64,000 nt of DNA, taken from contig NZ_CP155071.1 in NCBI RefSeq assembly GCF_039621855.1, forward strand, positions 3,596,001-3,660,000. The letters are read 5' to 3'. The position numbers and the translations under genes were made by a program. Positions 29,141 through 38,645 of this stretch are shown here, piece after piece. Source of the DNA: Erwinia sp. HDF1-3R (lineage in GTDB: Bacteria > Pseudomonadota > Gammaproteobacteria > Enterobacterales > Enterobacteriaceae). The number at the start of each line of letters is the position of its first letter. Position 1 is the first letter of the stretch. The notes under the pieces were generated by a model. That model was given only the letters and a program-made list of their open reading frames with translations. It searched no databases and was not told where the DNA came from.

Positions 29141-30310
29141 TCAGAGCGCTTTCACAGAAATGGCCTCTCCCGCCATTTTTTTACGCAGCGTTCGCTTCGT
29201 GCGGTCAATCACCTCGCCAGCAAGCTGACCACAGGCGGCGTCGATATCATCTCCGCGGGTTTTACGCACGATCGTGGTAAACCCATATTCCATCAGTACC
29301 TTAGAGAAGCGATCGATCCGGCTGTTGGAGCTGCGGCCATAGGGCGCCCCCGGGAAGGGGTTCCAGGGAATAAGGTTGATTTTGCACGGCGTATTCTTGA
29401 GCAGTGCGGCCAGCTCATGCGCGTTATCGGTACTGTCATTGACCTGATCGAGCATGACATATTCAATCGTCACGCGGCCCTGATTAGCATTTGATTTCGC
29501 GATATAGCGGCTAACCGCCCCTAAGAAAGTCTCGATATTGTACTTTTTGTTGATCGGCACAATTTCGTCACGAATTGTGTCATTCGGGGCGTGTAGCGAA
29601 ATTGCCAGCGCCACGTCGATCATATCACCCAGCTTGTCCAGCGCAGGAACCACGCCGGAGGTTGAGAGCGTGACGCGACGTTTTGACAAACCGAAGCCGA
29701 AATCATCCAGCATAATTTCCATGGCCGGTACAACGTTATTCAGGTTCAGCAGCGGTTCGCCCATCCCCATCATTACCACATTGGTAATAGGACGCTGGCC
29801 GGTCACTTTCGAGGCGCCGATAATTTTGGCCGCGCGCCAGACCTGACCGATAATTTCAGATACGCGGAGGTTGCGGTTAAAGCCCTGCTGAGCCGTCGAG
29901 CAGAATTTACACTCCAGCGCGCAGCCAACCTGTGAAGAGACGCAGAGCGTGGCGCGATCCTTTTCGGGGATGTAGACGGTTTCGACCTGCTGTCCCCCCA
30001 CGGTAATCGCCCACTTGATGGTGCCATCCGATGAGCGCTGCTCTTCTGCCACTTCCGGGGCACGGATCTCAGCCACCTCTTTCAGCTTGCCGCGAAAAAC
30101 CTTGTTGATGTCGGTCATCTCGTCGAAATCATCACAGCAGTAGTGATACATCCACTTCATCACCTGATCGGCGCGAAAGGGTTTCTCACCCAGGCTGGCG
30201 AAGAATTCGCGCATTTGCTGGCGATTAAGATCGAGCAGGTTAATTTTTTCTTTTTTGGCGGCGGCGATGACGGGGACGTCGGACGACGGACTCACAATAT
30301 GTTCAGACAT
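29141..30310 (-). CDS. rlmN: RlmN, dual 23S rRNA/tRNA m2A methyltransferase
   Basis: Radical-SAM enzyme that methylates C2 of A2503 in 23S rRNA and A37 in some tRNAs. It is 389 residues. The cluster motif is [15 protein letters not shown] (CxxxCxxC). [12 protein letters not shown] is present, with the two mechanistic cysteines in [10 protein letters not shown] and DAACGQLAG. It requires a [4Fe-4S] cluster. It is upstream of pilW and rodZ on the same strand. Confidence 0.97.
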   Translation of the reverse strand: MSEHIVSPSSDVPVIAAAKKEKINLLDLNRQQMREFFASLGEKPFRADQVMKWMYHYCCDDFDEMTDINKVFRGKLKEVAEIRAPEVAEEQRSSDGTIKWAITVGGQQVETVYIPEKDRATLCVSSQVGCALECKFCSTAQQGFNRNLRVSEIIGQVWRAAKIIGASKVTGQRPITNVVMMGMGEPLLNLNNVVPAMEIMLDDFGFGLSKRRVTLSTSGVVPALDKLGDMIDVALAISLHAPNDTIRDEIVPINKKYNIETFLGAVSRYIAKSNANQGRVTIEYVMLDQVNDSTDNAHELAALLKNTPCKINLIPWNPFPGAPYGRSSNSRIDRFSKVLMEYGFTTIVRKTRGDDIDAACGQLAGEVIDRTKRTLRKKMAGEAISVKAL

Positions 30311-30458
30311 AATTCCAGGCCTCGTTATTACACGTTATGGCAGAGGGGATAAAAGTATATACCCATTCGGGACGGGGCCGCGACATAGCAACGCGCCTGA
30401 CGTTTAACGGCGTATGCGTCAGATGGCAAGCCCGACAGAACGATGGATATAAATGAAA

Positions 30459-30490
30459 CGCCCCTGATGAGCATAGTCTCACCAGGGGCG
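30459..30490 (-). terminator. Terminator of ndk
   Basis: On the minus strand CGCCCCTG and CAGGGGCG close an extended hairpin with an inner TGAG/CTCA stem, followed by TTTCATTT. It lies about 85 bases beyond the ndk stop. Confidence 0.75.
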
Positions 30491-30575
30491 CATTATTGTA
30501 CTCGCGAGCGACTTAAGGTCAAAGGACGCAGCCAAAATAAATTGTAAACGCCCTGCCCTCAGTCTGCGCTAATGA

Positions 30576-31007
30576 TTAGCGGGTACGCGGGCACACTTCG
30601 TTTTCGCCGAAGAAATAAGCGATTTCGCGCGCGGCAGATTCAGCAGAGTCTGAACCGTGGGTGGCGTTCTCAGTGAAGCTGTCGGCGTAATCTGCACGCA
30701 GCGTACCTGCCAGCGCGTTAGCCGGGTTGGTAGCGCCCATCAGATCGCGGTGACGCTGTACGGCATTTTCGCCTTCCAGCACGGAAACCACTACCGGGCC
30801 AGAGGTCATGAACTCAACCAGGCCGTCGAAGAAAGGTTTGCCCTGGTGCTCAGCGTAGAAGCCTTCAGCCTGCTCTTTGCTCAGGTGCAGCATTTTGCTG
30901 CCAACGATTTTGAAGCCAGCGCTTTCAAAACGGTTAAAGATGGCACCAATCACGTTTTTTGCCACCGCGTTCGGCTTTACGATGGAAAAAGTACGTTCAA
31001 TAGTCAT
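30576..31007 (-). CDS. ndk: Nucleoside diphosphate kinase
   Basis: Transfers phosphate among nucleoside di- and triphosphates. It is 143 residues, equal to E. coli Ndk. The phosphohistidine is in NATHGSDS and the nucleotide-binding region in [11 protein letters not shown]. In E. coli pbpC and yfhM lie between ndk and sseA; neither is present here. Confidence 0.98.
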   Translation of the reverse strand: MTIERTFSIVKPNAVAKNVIGAIFNRFESAGFKIVGSKMLHLSKEQAEGFYAEHQGKPFFDGLVEFMTSGPVVVSVLEGENAVQRHRDLMGATNPANALAGTLRADYADSFTENATHGSDSAESAAREIAYFFGENEVCPRTR

Positions 31008-31275
31008 ATGGACCCCTGTTTGATGTCGAGTGTAGCCGGCGAAAAGGTTCCCCGGTCTGGAAAATGGCGCCGATTATAGGGGGCATCGTTCGCGTTGCCT
31101 ATCGGAGATTCAACATATTATTAAAAAAATGCGATCCTGATTCCCACAATTTCTCAACGGCTTTCGTCCCAGGTACGATCTCTGCGTGCCAGCGCGAAGC
31201 CTGGGGGATTACATCTTGTGATGCCCGCCAGGATCGTTGACACTCACTGTTCTCATCACCTTAAGCGAGGCCGCT

Positions 31276-32121
31276 ATGAATCGCTCATTTTTTGTTACCG
31301 CCGCCTGGCTGGCAGAACACCTCTCCGATGACGCTGTGCAGGTCATTGATGCCCGTCTGCTGCCCCCGGGCCAGGAGAAGCTGCGCGATATTCAGGCTGA
31401 GTATCTGGCGAAACATCTGCCTGACGCGCCGTTCTTCAATATTGAAGCGCTGTCGGACCCGCTCAGCCCTTATCCCCATATGATGCCCCGCGCAGAAAGC
31501 TTTGCCGTCGCCATGCGCGAACTGGGCATTAGCAGTGATAAACATCTGGTGGTTTACGATGAGGGTAATTTATTCTCTGCCCCGCGCGCCTGGTGGATGC
31601 TGCAACAGGCTGGCGTGGGCCAGGTGTCGATTCTCGCCGGGGGGTTGCAGAAATGGGAGCAAGCCGGTTTGCCACTGCAAAGCGGCGAAGTACATCTGCC
31701 TGAGGCCGAATTCGAGGCCGCCTTTGACGATGATGCCGTGGTGCGTTTAACGGACGTGCTACTGGTAAGCCATGAGCAGAGCGCACAGATTATCGATGCG
31801 CGGGCGGGAAACCGGTTTCGGGGTGAAGTGGATGAACCGCGTCCCGGTTTGCTGCGAGGACGCATTCCTGGCAGCCTGAATGTGCCGTGGAACGATCTGG
31901 TGGAAAACGGCGAACTCAAGCCCGCGACGGCGCTTAAAGCGATTTTCCAGCAGCAGGGTGTCAGCCTGACCCAACCCGTGGTGGCCAGCTGTGGTTCCGG
32001 CGTGACCGCCGTGGTGGTGATCCTCGCGCTGAACAGCCTGGGTGTGGAAAATGTCCGACTGTACGATGGTTCCTGGGGGGAATGGGGAAGCCGAAATGAT
32101 TTGCCGATTACCCTCGGCTAA
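31276..32121 (+). CDS. sseA: 3-mercaptopyruvate sulfurtransferase
   Basis: Tandem rhodanese of 281 residues that moves sulfur from 3-mercaptopyruvate to thiol acceptors or cyanide. The active loop is SCGSGVTAVVV (Cys in CGSGVT, which marks MST rather than thiosulfate sulfurtransferase). The N-terminal inactive rhodanese unit has IVYDEGNLFSAPRAWWM-like sequence. The start at 31276 is preferred because GAGG lies five bases upstream and the length then equals E. coli SseA; an upstream in-frame ATG at 31237 is rejected. Confidence 0.96.
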   Translation: MNRSFFVTAAWLAEHLSDDAVQVIDARLLPPGQEKLRDIQAEYLAKHLPDAPFFNIEALSDPLSPYPHMMPRAESFAVAMRELGISSDKHLVVYDEGNLFSAPRAWWMLQQAGVGQVSILAGGLQKWEQAGLPLQSGEVHLPEAEFEAAFDDDAVVRLTDVLLVSHEQSAQIIDARAGNRFRGEVDEPRPGLLRGRIPGSLNVPWNDLVENGELKPATALKAIFQQQGVSLTQPVVASCGSGVTAVVVILALNSLGVENVRLYDGSWGEWGSRNDLPITLG

Positions 32122-32304
32122 GCATCGGGCCATTCACGCCGGGCTATGGCATCGTTGCCCGGCCAGATAGCCGATGGCATTTATCAGAGGCAGCTTAACT
32201 GGTGTCATCAGTGAATATTGTCAGCGAGCCGCATACCATAATCAGCATGCGACTCGCCTGTAGAAAAGTTTGGCCGCTTCCGTGCCAGCCTGGACTTTAC
32301 TGCA

Positions 32305-33960
32305 TTATTTGGCAGGTAGCGCCAGGGGAATGGACATCTCGTGGCGGAAGAGATTATTAGGATCCACTGCCCGTTTGGTTTTCACCAGACTCTCGGCTTT
32401 GTCCCCGTAATAAAGTGTTAACCACTCTGGATCAACTTTCGCATGGTCGGCGGCGGTATATTTCATATCCGTGTCGGGGTAGTTGATGTAGCACCCCTGA
32501 TAGCGGCCATCATTACCGTAAGGTTTGCCGCCCTGATCGGCAAAACAGGCGGAATAAAGCTTCTGCATCCAGTTAATGCAGTATTGATCGTTCGCTTTAT
32601 CGGTCCAGTACACCTGGAACTGCGCCTTTAACAACGAGCTGCGCTGATATACCGAGGTCGGGTTGGTGGTTTCATCATTGGTATTAATACAGCCGCCGTA
32701 AGAGTCGATCTGCACCAGCGCCTGATTAAGGAGAGGATCGTCTGCGCCGTTCAGCCCTTCCCACAATGCGGTAATCTCGGTTGCGCCAAAATTACCAATC
32801 TGCTGGTCAGATTTATATTTGCCACGCTGGTTATCCCCTGAGCCATTGAGCGTCTGGGTGGCATACAGCCAGTCGATTAGCCGCGCATCCTTGACCGCGT
32901 CTTTGAACTTTCTTTTGCTTTCAGCCTGAGCGTTTACCACCCCATACGTCATGCCCATCTCAATAACATCCGGCACGACGCCAGCCGCCTTGTTCATGGT
33001 GTCCACGAAGTCAGCGAAGGGCTTTTCCTGCCCGCTGCCGTCCACCCGGCCATCATTGCCTGTGTACTGAATAAGCAGATGAATGTCGCCGGTGGAGCGG
33101 TGCTGGAGCTTCAGTAATGAGAAGAGTCCACCGTTAGCCTTCGTGATATCCTGGCTGTTCCATTCTGAATCATGGGTGTTAAACCACTGCCAGTAGCTAT
33201 TCAGGAACTGACCAAAGTGCGCTTTGTCTTTAAAAGTACTCCATGGCCAGGCCAGCGACAGCAGATAAACCTGCTCAGGTGCAGCAGGCAGTTCGGCAAA
33301 GTAGTAGTTAAGAATAATTCCGAAGTTACCCCCGCCCGCACCGCGACAGGCGATAAAAAGATCGCGATCGCTTCCGGTACTTTTCAGGCTCACGTGCTTT
33401 GCCAGGAGCGATTTTCCATCAGCCGCCGGTACCAGTATATCCACGCCCGACAGCCAGTCGACCGTCAGACCATGCAGGCGGGAGAGCAGCCCATATCCGC
33501 CCCCGCTGATATGACCGCCAGCGCCGACAGAGTAGCAGGAGCCGCCGGGAATAGAGCGGTTTGCCAGTTTGTATAAATTAACGGTGCCGTCCCAGTTTTG
33601 ATTACCACTTGCCGCACGAAACTTGTATTTTGCGCTGGTATCCCAGGGTGAGCTGATATCAGCATTTTCACTGAAATCCATCCCCACCAGCAGGCTGAGA
33701 TCGATTATCGCCAGGGGGGTCGTCCCATCCGCCGCCAGCTTGTTGCTGACAAAGCCTTCATAGCAGTGACCGCCACTGCGCACCGTAATCCGCTGATTAC
33801 GCGCCAGAGCGGCATTAGCCGCAGAGAGGACGTCTTCACTGTTGTTGCAGACATAAATATAATCTGCCCCACTGCCCTGCTCGGGCCAGCGTAAATTAAA
33901 CCCCTTTTTTAACGTTTCGAATCGGGTATCGGTTTTATCAATCAAGTTATAGCTACTCAT
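32305..33960 (-). CDS. Berberine-bridge-type FAD-linked oxidase, probably with bicovalent FAD
   Basis: A 551-residue flavoprotein with an N-terminal PCMH-type FAD domain and a C-terminal BBE segment (CYINYPDTDM ... YGDKAESLVKTKRAVDPNNLF). The usual sites for double flavin attachment are both visible: His in VRSGGHCYEGF and Cys in GGSCYSVGAGGHISGGGYG. Relatives oxidise sugars, oligosaccharides or alkaloids; the substrate cannot be read. No signal peptide is apparent. ATG 33960 is chosen (GGAG about eight bases upstream) over 33993. It is inserted between sseA and sseB, is absent from the E. coli locus and is likely acquired. Confidence 0.85.
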   Translation of the reverse strand: MSSYNLIDKTDTRFETLKKGFNLRWPEQGSGADYIYVCNNSEDVLSAANAALARNQRITVRSGGHCYEGFVSNKLAADGTTPLAIIDLSLLVGMDFSENADISSPWDTSAKYKFRAASGNQNWDGTVNLYKLANRSIPGGSCYSVGAGGHISGGGYGLLSRLHGLTVDWLSGVDILVPAADGKSLLAKHVSLKSTGSDRDLFIACRGAGGGNFGIILNYYFAELPAAPEQVYLLSLAWPWSTFKDKAHFGQFLNSYWQWFNTHDSEWNSQDITKANGGLFSLLKLQHRSTGDIHLLIQYTGNDGRVDGSGQEKPFADFVDTMNKAAGVVPDVIEMGMTYGVVNAQAESKRKFKDAVKDARLIDWLYATQTLNGSGDNQRGKYKSDQQIGNFGATEITALWEGLNGADDPLLNQALVQIDSYGGCINTNDETTNPTSVYQRSSLLKAQFQVYWTDKANDQYCINWMQKLYSACFADQGGKPYGNDGRYQGCYINYPDTDMKYTAADHAKVDPEWLTLYYGDKAESLVKTKRAVDPNNLFRHEMSIPLALPAK

Positions 33961-34392
33961 TCTATTTCTCCGTCTTAGTTTGGATAACGTCATAAGATGC
34001 AGGAAAGTAGCCGATTCATAAGGATGAAGGAAATTAAAGAAGAAGGTAAATAGTGCTAATCGACTTACACCACCCTAATGGAAATTATTCACGCCAGAGG
34101 CATAATAGTGACTCATGCCACCCATAGTAGTCATGAGTTAATTCATTCTCTTTGCTTTTTTTGATATTTTAACATGTAAAAAATGTCAAAATAACGCTCC
34201 CGACTGACGTAGCAACGTGCAACGGTATTACGTGCAGTTAATTATCAAAGCACATTACGGCGGTGAATGGGGTAATGGCCATCATCGCAGCGGAGAATGG
34301 GGTTATAGCCCATCATCGCGGCGGGTAACGCTGTGGGTCAGCAGCCTGATGTGGGCGAGTTATTGAGTCAGCGTAAAATTAGCGCCGTCAGA
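33961..34392. other. Gene-free interval between the flavoenzyme gene and sseB
   Basis: About 430 bases with no convincing frame. The left half is AT-rich and probably holds the flavoenzyme promoter. The right part holds an imperfect 30-base direct repeat. Confidence 0.5.
34262..34322. repeat. Imperfect 30-31-base direct repeat downstream of sseB
   Basis: Copy one (34262-34291) and copy two (34292-34322) share GG-GAATGGGGT-AT-GCC and ATCATCGC-GC. They are adjacent, with five substitutions or indels. No coding function is seen. Confidence 0.65.
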
Positions 34393-35163
34393 TTAATGCG
34401 GTAATTTGAAGTCGCGGAGGAAGCTTCCCCACTTCCGCTGATAAAAAGGGGTAATATGTGCGATAAAAAAATGGCTGATGCCTTTTTCATTTTCGACAAC
34501 CTGACAAATATCTACCGGCTCATCATCCGTTAATGTATCCGTGGCGACGCTACCGGCCGCCTGAATGATATTTTCAATGTCGCTGTCTGCCTCAATGCCA
34601 ATAAGCAGGTTAGCGGAGGCATCGGCTGATTCTTTAATTAAGGCTACCCAGGCGTGGCGCACCTGTTTATGCTTCGCAAACAGCTGAGTCAGAGAGGCGA
34701 TCATTTGTGCGGGCGGCTCGGCATGTTCAGAGAGCAGCAGGGATGTGCCTCCCTCAATGACCGTTTGCTCGCTCAGTGCATTACCGCTCTCCCCCAGCAG
34801 GCTGGCGATTTCACGCGGTGAAAACTCCTTGCCGGTCGGCAGCTTCGGGTTAAGAAACAGCGTTTCGCCCAGCGTCATTTCGAATAACGCGCGCACCGGG
34901 ATCACCAAAAAGCGCTGCTCCCCGCTGACTGCCTGCTGCATAGCGGTGAGTGAGGTGAAAAAAGGAATGATGCTGGTACCGTCGTCCTTTTCCCAGTGCT
35001 GTATCTCCACGGCCGGAGCCGCATCACCTTCTCCCTTTGCCGGGCTCTCGCCCGGAACCCAGACGCTGGCGTCCAGCAGTAAGGTAAAAAACTCGGGCCG
35101 GTGCGCCGGCTCGTTGGCCGCCAGTTTCAGCACCTCTTCAAGGCGCGGGTTGGTTTCATTCAT
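34393..35163 (-). CDS. sseB: SseB family protein (enhanced serine sensitivity)
   Basis: A 256-residue soluble protein that aligns with E. coli SseB (258) throughout, for example QHWEKDDGTSIIPFFTSL, RALFEMTLGETLFLNPKLP and IEADSDIENIIQAAGSVATD. Overexpression in E. coli causes serine sensitivity; the molecular role is unknown. It lies downstream of pepB on the same strand, as in E. coli. Confidence 0.95.
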   Translation of the reverse strand: MNETNPRLEEVLKLAANEPAHRPEFFTLLLDASVWVPGESPAKGEGDAAPAVEIQHWEKDDGTSIIPFFTSLTAMQQAVSGEQRFLVIPVRALFEMTLGETLFLNPKLPTGKEFSPREIASLLGESGNALSEQTVIEGGTSLLLSEHAEPPAQMIASLTQLFAKHKQVRHAWVALIKESADASANLLIGIEADSDIENIIQAAGSVATDTLTDDEPVDICQVVENEKGISHFFIAHITPFYQRKWGSFLRDFKLPH

Positions 35164-35272
35164 GGCTCTGATTCACTAAACGTTAACGGGCAGGACGCCG
35201 CCTGCCCTGCGGGGTTATCTGCCGATCCCGGGGAGATGTGCTCTCCCCGGAACCTCAGGCATCACCAACGGA

Positions 35273-36556
35273 TTATTTCAGCAGCAGGTTAGCCACCGTG
35301 CGAACGCCAAGGCCGGTGGCACCTGCGGACCACTGATCCACCGCTCCCTTACGGTAGGTGGCGGAACAGTCGATATGAAGCCAGCCCTGCTGATAACGGC
35401 TCACAAAGTGAGAAAGAAACGCCGCCGCCGAACTGGCTCCAGCCGTATGGGACGGGGCCGCGATATTGTTCAGATCGGCAAAGTTAGAGGGCAGGTAGCC
35501 GCGGTGGAACTCCGCCAGCGGCAGACGCCAGAAAGGCTCATTTTCATGCGCGGCACTGCTGAGCAGCGACTGAGCCAGCGAATCATCGAAGCTGAAAAGG
35601 GCGTGATAATCATTACCCAGCGCCGTTTTCGCCGCACCGGTCAGGGTGGCGGCATCGATCAGCAATTCCGGATCCTGCTGGCTGGCATCAATCAGGCCAT
35701 CGGCCAGCACCAGGCGACCTTCCGCATCGGTGTTCATCACCTCAACCGTTTTACCGTTGCGATAACGGATAATATCGCCCAACCGCAGCGCGTTGCCGCT
35801 GACCATATTATCCGCGCAGCAGAGATAGAGTTTGACGCGCTTTTTCAGTCCGCGAACAATAGCCAGCGCCAGTGCGCCGGTCAGGGTCGCGGCCCCGCCC
35901 ATATCCGATTTCATCGAATCCATGGATCCGCTGGGCTTCAGGCTGTACCCACCGGTATCGAAGGTAATACCTTTACCGACCAGGCAGGCAAATACGGGGG
36001 CATTTTCATCCCCGCCCGGATTATAATCCAGCACCAACAGCGCTGGCGCGCGGGTCGATCCCCGGCCCACGGTATGCAGCCCGGAATATCCCTGCTGGCG
36101 CAGATCGTCACCTTTGGTTATGCGATAGCTCACGCTTTCGCCAGCCACGCCGGACAGCAGATCGACGGCGCGCTGGGTCAGCTGTTCAGGGCTGAGATCT
36201 TCAGCCGGCAGGTTAATGGTGTTGCGTACCCAGTCAATAATCTTAAGGCGGTTATCAAATTCAGCGCGATCGCTCTCATTCAGATCGGCCCATTCGACTT
36301 TACGCTCGCCTTTGGGACCGCGATAGCCCTGCCAGAACGCCCAGCTTTTCTCCAGATCCCAGTCGCCACTAAGACTCACGTGCCGGATCCCCTGCGCATC
36401 AATTTTTCTCGCCGCGCGCTGGATAGTGGTCAGGGCATCGCCACCGTTAAGATGGATAGTCATGCCGCTGTCGTTGCTGGTCAATGTTGCCTTTTCTCCC
36501 CAGCGTGGATCTGCCGCTGTCGTTGACAGTGTTATTTTCATTGGTGTTGTTGTCAT
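35273..36556 (-). CDS. pepB: Peptidase B (M17 aminopeptidase)
   Basis: Leucyl-aminopeptidase family exopeptidase with two metals, 427 residues, equal to E. coli PepB. The M17 signature [15 protein letters not shown] and metal/catalytic regions [12 protein letters not shown] and MKSDMGGAA are intact. ATG 36556 (GGAG seven bases upstream) restores the E. coli length; the frame extending to 36610 is rejected. In E. coli pepB ends the isc cluster after iscX. Here it follows iscS by about 150 bases, with a terminator between. Confidence 0.97.
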   Translation of the reverse strand: MTTTPMKITLSTTAADPRWGEKATLTSNDSGMTIHLNGGDALTTIQRAARKIDAQGIRHVSLSGDWDLEKSWAFWQGYRGPKGERKVEWADLNESDRAEFDNRLKIIDWVRNTINLPAEDLSPEQLTQRAVDLLSGVAGESVSYRITKGDDLRQQGYSGLHTVGRGSTRAPALLVLDYNPGGDENAPVFACLVGKGITFDTGGYSLKPSGSMDSMKSDMGGAATLTGALALAIVRGLKKRVKLYLCCADNMVSGNALRLGDIIRYRNGKTVEVMNTDAEGRLVLADGLIDASQQDPELLIDAATLTGAAKTALGNDYHALFSFDDSLAQSLLSSAAHENEPFWRLPLAEFHRGYLPSNFADLNNIAAPSHTAGASSAAAFLSHFVSRYQQGWLHIDCSATYRKGAVDQWSAGATGLGVRTVANLLLK

Positions 36557-36660
36557 CGCATGGCTCCTTTTGAGCTGTTCATCGAATTTGGTCTTGAATG
36601 CGTCGGTCACTACAATAAACCTTTATTTGCTTTCGTCTAACCCAAAGCGCAATTAAACGC

Positions 36661-36687
36661 AAAACGGGCCAGTTTTACCCGGCCCGT
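36661..36687 (-). terminator. Rho-independent terminator directly after iscS
   Basis: On the minus strand ACGGGCC, a ten-base loop and GGCCCGT are followed by TTTTG. It begins 22 bases after the iscS stop, where iscU begins in E. coli, and closes iscRS as a two-gene unit. Confidence 0.8.
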
Positions 36688-36708
36688 CAATGACATAAAA
36701 GCATGGCC

Positions 36709-37869
36709 TTAGCGCACGGCGAGCTCACGCAGGCGGCGAATAGTCCGCTGGATCAGCTGAACGGCATAGTCAATTTCTTCTTCGGTGGTGTAGCGCCCCA
36801 GCGAAAAACGGAGCGAACTGTGCGCCAGCGCCTCAGACAGCCCCAGCGCGCGCAGCACGTAGGAAGGTTCCAGGCTGGCAGAGGTACAGGCAGAGCCGGA
36901 GGAGAGCGCGAGATCCTTCAACCCCATGATCAGCGACTCGCCGTCAACATTACTGAAACTGACGTTCAGAATATTGGGCGCGCCGCCTTCTGCAACGCCA
37001 TTCACATACACCCCGTCAATTTCGCTGATGCCCCGCCACAGACGCGATCGCAGCTGATCTATGCGTGCCATTTCAGCCGTCATTACTTCTTTAGCAATAC
37101 CGTAGGCTTCGCCCATACCGACAATCTGATGCACCGGCAGCGTGCCGGAACGCATACCGCGCTCGTGGCCGCCACCGTGGATCTGCGCTTCCAGTCGAAT
37201 ACGGGGCTGGCGACGCACGTAAAGCCCGCCGATCCCCTTTGGACCATAGAGTTTATGCGCGGAAAATGACATCAGATCGACCGGGAGCTGGCTGAGGTCG
37301 ATGGGGAGTTTCCCCACGCTCTGCGTGGCGTCAACGTGAAAGAGGATATTGCGCGCGCGGCAGAGTTCGCCAATAGCGGCGATGTTCTGGATGACGCCGG
37401 TTTCGTTATTAACGTGCATGATCGAGACCAGAATGGTGTCTTCACGCAGGGCGTTTTGAATGGAGGCGAGATCGATCTGACCGCTGCGCTGCGGGGCAAG
37501 CCAGGTTATCTCGAAGCCTTCGCGCTCAAGCTGCAAGCAGGCATCCAGCACGGCTTTGTGTTCGGTCTGGCAGGTAACGATGTGTCGCCCTTTTTCCTGA
37601 TGAAAATGAGCAGCACCTTTGATGGCGAGGTTATCAGATTCGGTCGCGCCGGAGGTAAAAACAATCTCACGCGGGTCGGCGCCAATCAGATCGGCAACCT
37701 GATTACGGGCCACGTCAACGGCCTCTTCCGCCTGCCAGCCGTAGCGATGGGAACGGGAAGCCGCATTACCGAAGGTTCCGTCCAGGGTGAGAAACTGCAT
37801 CATCTTCTCTGCCACGCGCGGATCGGCAGGCGTGGTGGCGGCATAGTCCAGGTAGATCGGTAATTTCAT
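36709..37869 (-). CDS. iscS: Cysteine desulfurase IscS lacking the C-terminal IscU-binding tail
   Basis: PLP enzyme that draws sulfur from cysteine for Fe-S clusters, tRNA thiolation and cofactors. It is 386 residues against 404 in E. coli. The PLP lysine loop [16 protein letters not shown] and the active cysteine loop [21 protein letters not shown] are intact. Sequence identity is high up to [10 protein letters not shown], then it stops; E. coli continues for about 18 residues ending SIEWAHH. That tail contacts IscU in the known IscS-IscU complex. The start is ATG 37869 ([13 protein letters not shown] nine bases upstream). iscU and all later isc genes are absent. The enzyme should still release sulfur and could serve TusA, ThiI or other acceptors. 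Confidence 0.95.
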   Translation of the reverse strand: MKLPIYLDYAATTPADPRVAEKMMQFLTLDGTFGNAASRSHRYGWQAEEAVDVARNQVADLIGADPREIVFTSGATESDNLAIKGAAHFHQEKGRHIVTCQTEHKAVLDACLQLEREGFEITWLAPQRSGQIDLASIQNALREDTILVSIMHVNNETGVIQNIAAIGELCRARNILFHVDATQSVGKLPIDLSQLPVDLMSFSAHKLYGPKGIGGLYVRRQPRIRLEAQIHGGGHERGMRSGTLPVHQIVGMGEAYGIAKEVMTAEMARIDQLRSRLWRGISEIDGVYVNGVAEGGAPNILNVSFSNVDGESLIMGLKDLALSSGSACTSASLEPSYVLRALGLSEALAHSSLRFSLGRYTTEEEIDYAVQLIQRTIRRLRELAVR

Positions 37870-37982
37870 GACGTTCGGCTCCGTATCGCTCACAACCTGT
37901 CGGGCAATCTGACAGTGTGGCGACAGGTTCCTGCTGATTTCACGAAGGGGAGTCGGGAATCAGCAGGAAGCTTTAGCAACCG

Positions 37983-38480
37983 TCAGGCACGCAGGTTGAC
38001 GTTAATGGTTTCATGCGTGCGCCCGGCAGGCACACGATTTTTTTCAGTGGTGTTCTGGCGGTCGGCTACCTCAAGGATATCCTGATTATTGACCAGTTCA
38101 GCCAGCGTAATATTGTTCAGGAAGTCGCTAATGCGTTCACTCAGATCGCGCCACAGTACGTGGGTCAGACAGCGTTGACCACCCTGACAGCCCTCTTTGC
38201 CCTGGCACTTAGTGGCATCAACTGACTCATCCACGGCGGTGATCACCGCGCCAACGGCGATAGCATCCGAGGCTTTACCCAACAGATAACCGCCACCCGG
38301 TCCGCGAACGCTGGCGACCAGACCATTTTTGCGCAGGCGAGAGAACAGCTGTTCCAGATAGGAGAGGGAGATGCCCTGACGCTCTGAAATATCCGCGAGT
38401 GGCACCGGCCCCTCATGAGAGTGCAGCGCAACATCAAGCATAGCGGTAACGGCATAACGGCCTTTGGATGTCAGTCTCAT
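37983..38480 (-). CDS. iscR: Fe-S cluster regulator IscR
   Basis: Rrf2-family [2Fe-2S] regulator of 165 residues. The winged helix has [20 protein letters not shown] and [11 protein letters not shown]. The cluster ligands are conserved in [20 protein letters not shown] (three Cys and His). It represses its own operon when holding a cluster and acts in the apo form on type 2 sites such as the suf promoter. It is first in the operon with iscS, 113 bases apart. Repeated type 1 sites lie upstream. Confidence 0.97.
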   Translation of the reverse strand: MRLTSKGRYAVTAMLDVALHSHEGPVPLADISERQGISLSYLEQLFSRLRKNGLVASVRGPGGGYLLGKASDAIAVGAVITAVDESVDATKCQGKEGCQGGQRCLTHVLWRDLSERISDFLNNITLAELVNNQDILEVADRQNTTEKNRVPAGRTHETINVNLRA

Positions 38481-38543
38481 GGCGTAAACGACCTCAGTTG
38501 TCCCCTGGTGGGGTTTAACAAAATGATGTCCGCAAGTCTGCCA

Positions 38544-38618
38544 TTCCCGAGTGATTTGGTCAACTATTTAACCAAGTAAAATACTCAACTATTTAACCTG
38601 GTAATTTACTCAACTATT
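38544..38618 (-). promoter_or_regulatory. Three tandem IscR type 1-like sites
   Basis: Three head-to-tail 25-base units (38544-38568, 38569-38593, 38594-38618) each begin AATAGTTGA on the minus strand. The middle and outer units differ at few positions; the promoter-proximal unit carries TTGACC, a probable -35. The units resemble the type 1 IscR sites of the E. coli iscR promoter, where I recall two. Confidence 0.75.
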
Positions 38619-38645
38619 AGCCCGCTTTCCGCCCTCCGCCGACCT

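Noticed and set aside
35375-36526. 383-codon open frame opposite pepB
   Set aside because: It lies wholly antisense to a well-matched pepB and has no ribosome-binding site or recognisable domain; long antisense frames are common in GC-rich genes.
38544-38618. Tandem 25-base repeats considered as a short CRISPR array
   Set aside because: The units are contiguous with no spacers and match IscR binding sites in the iscR promoter.
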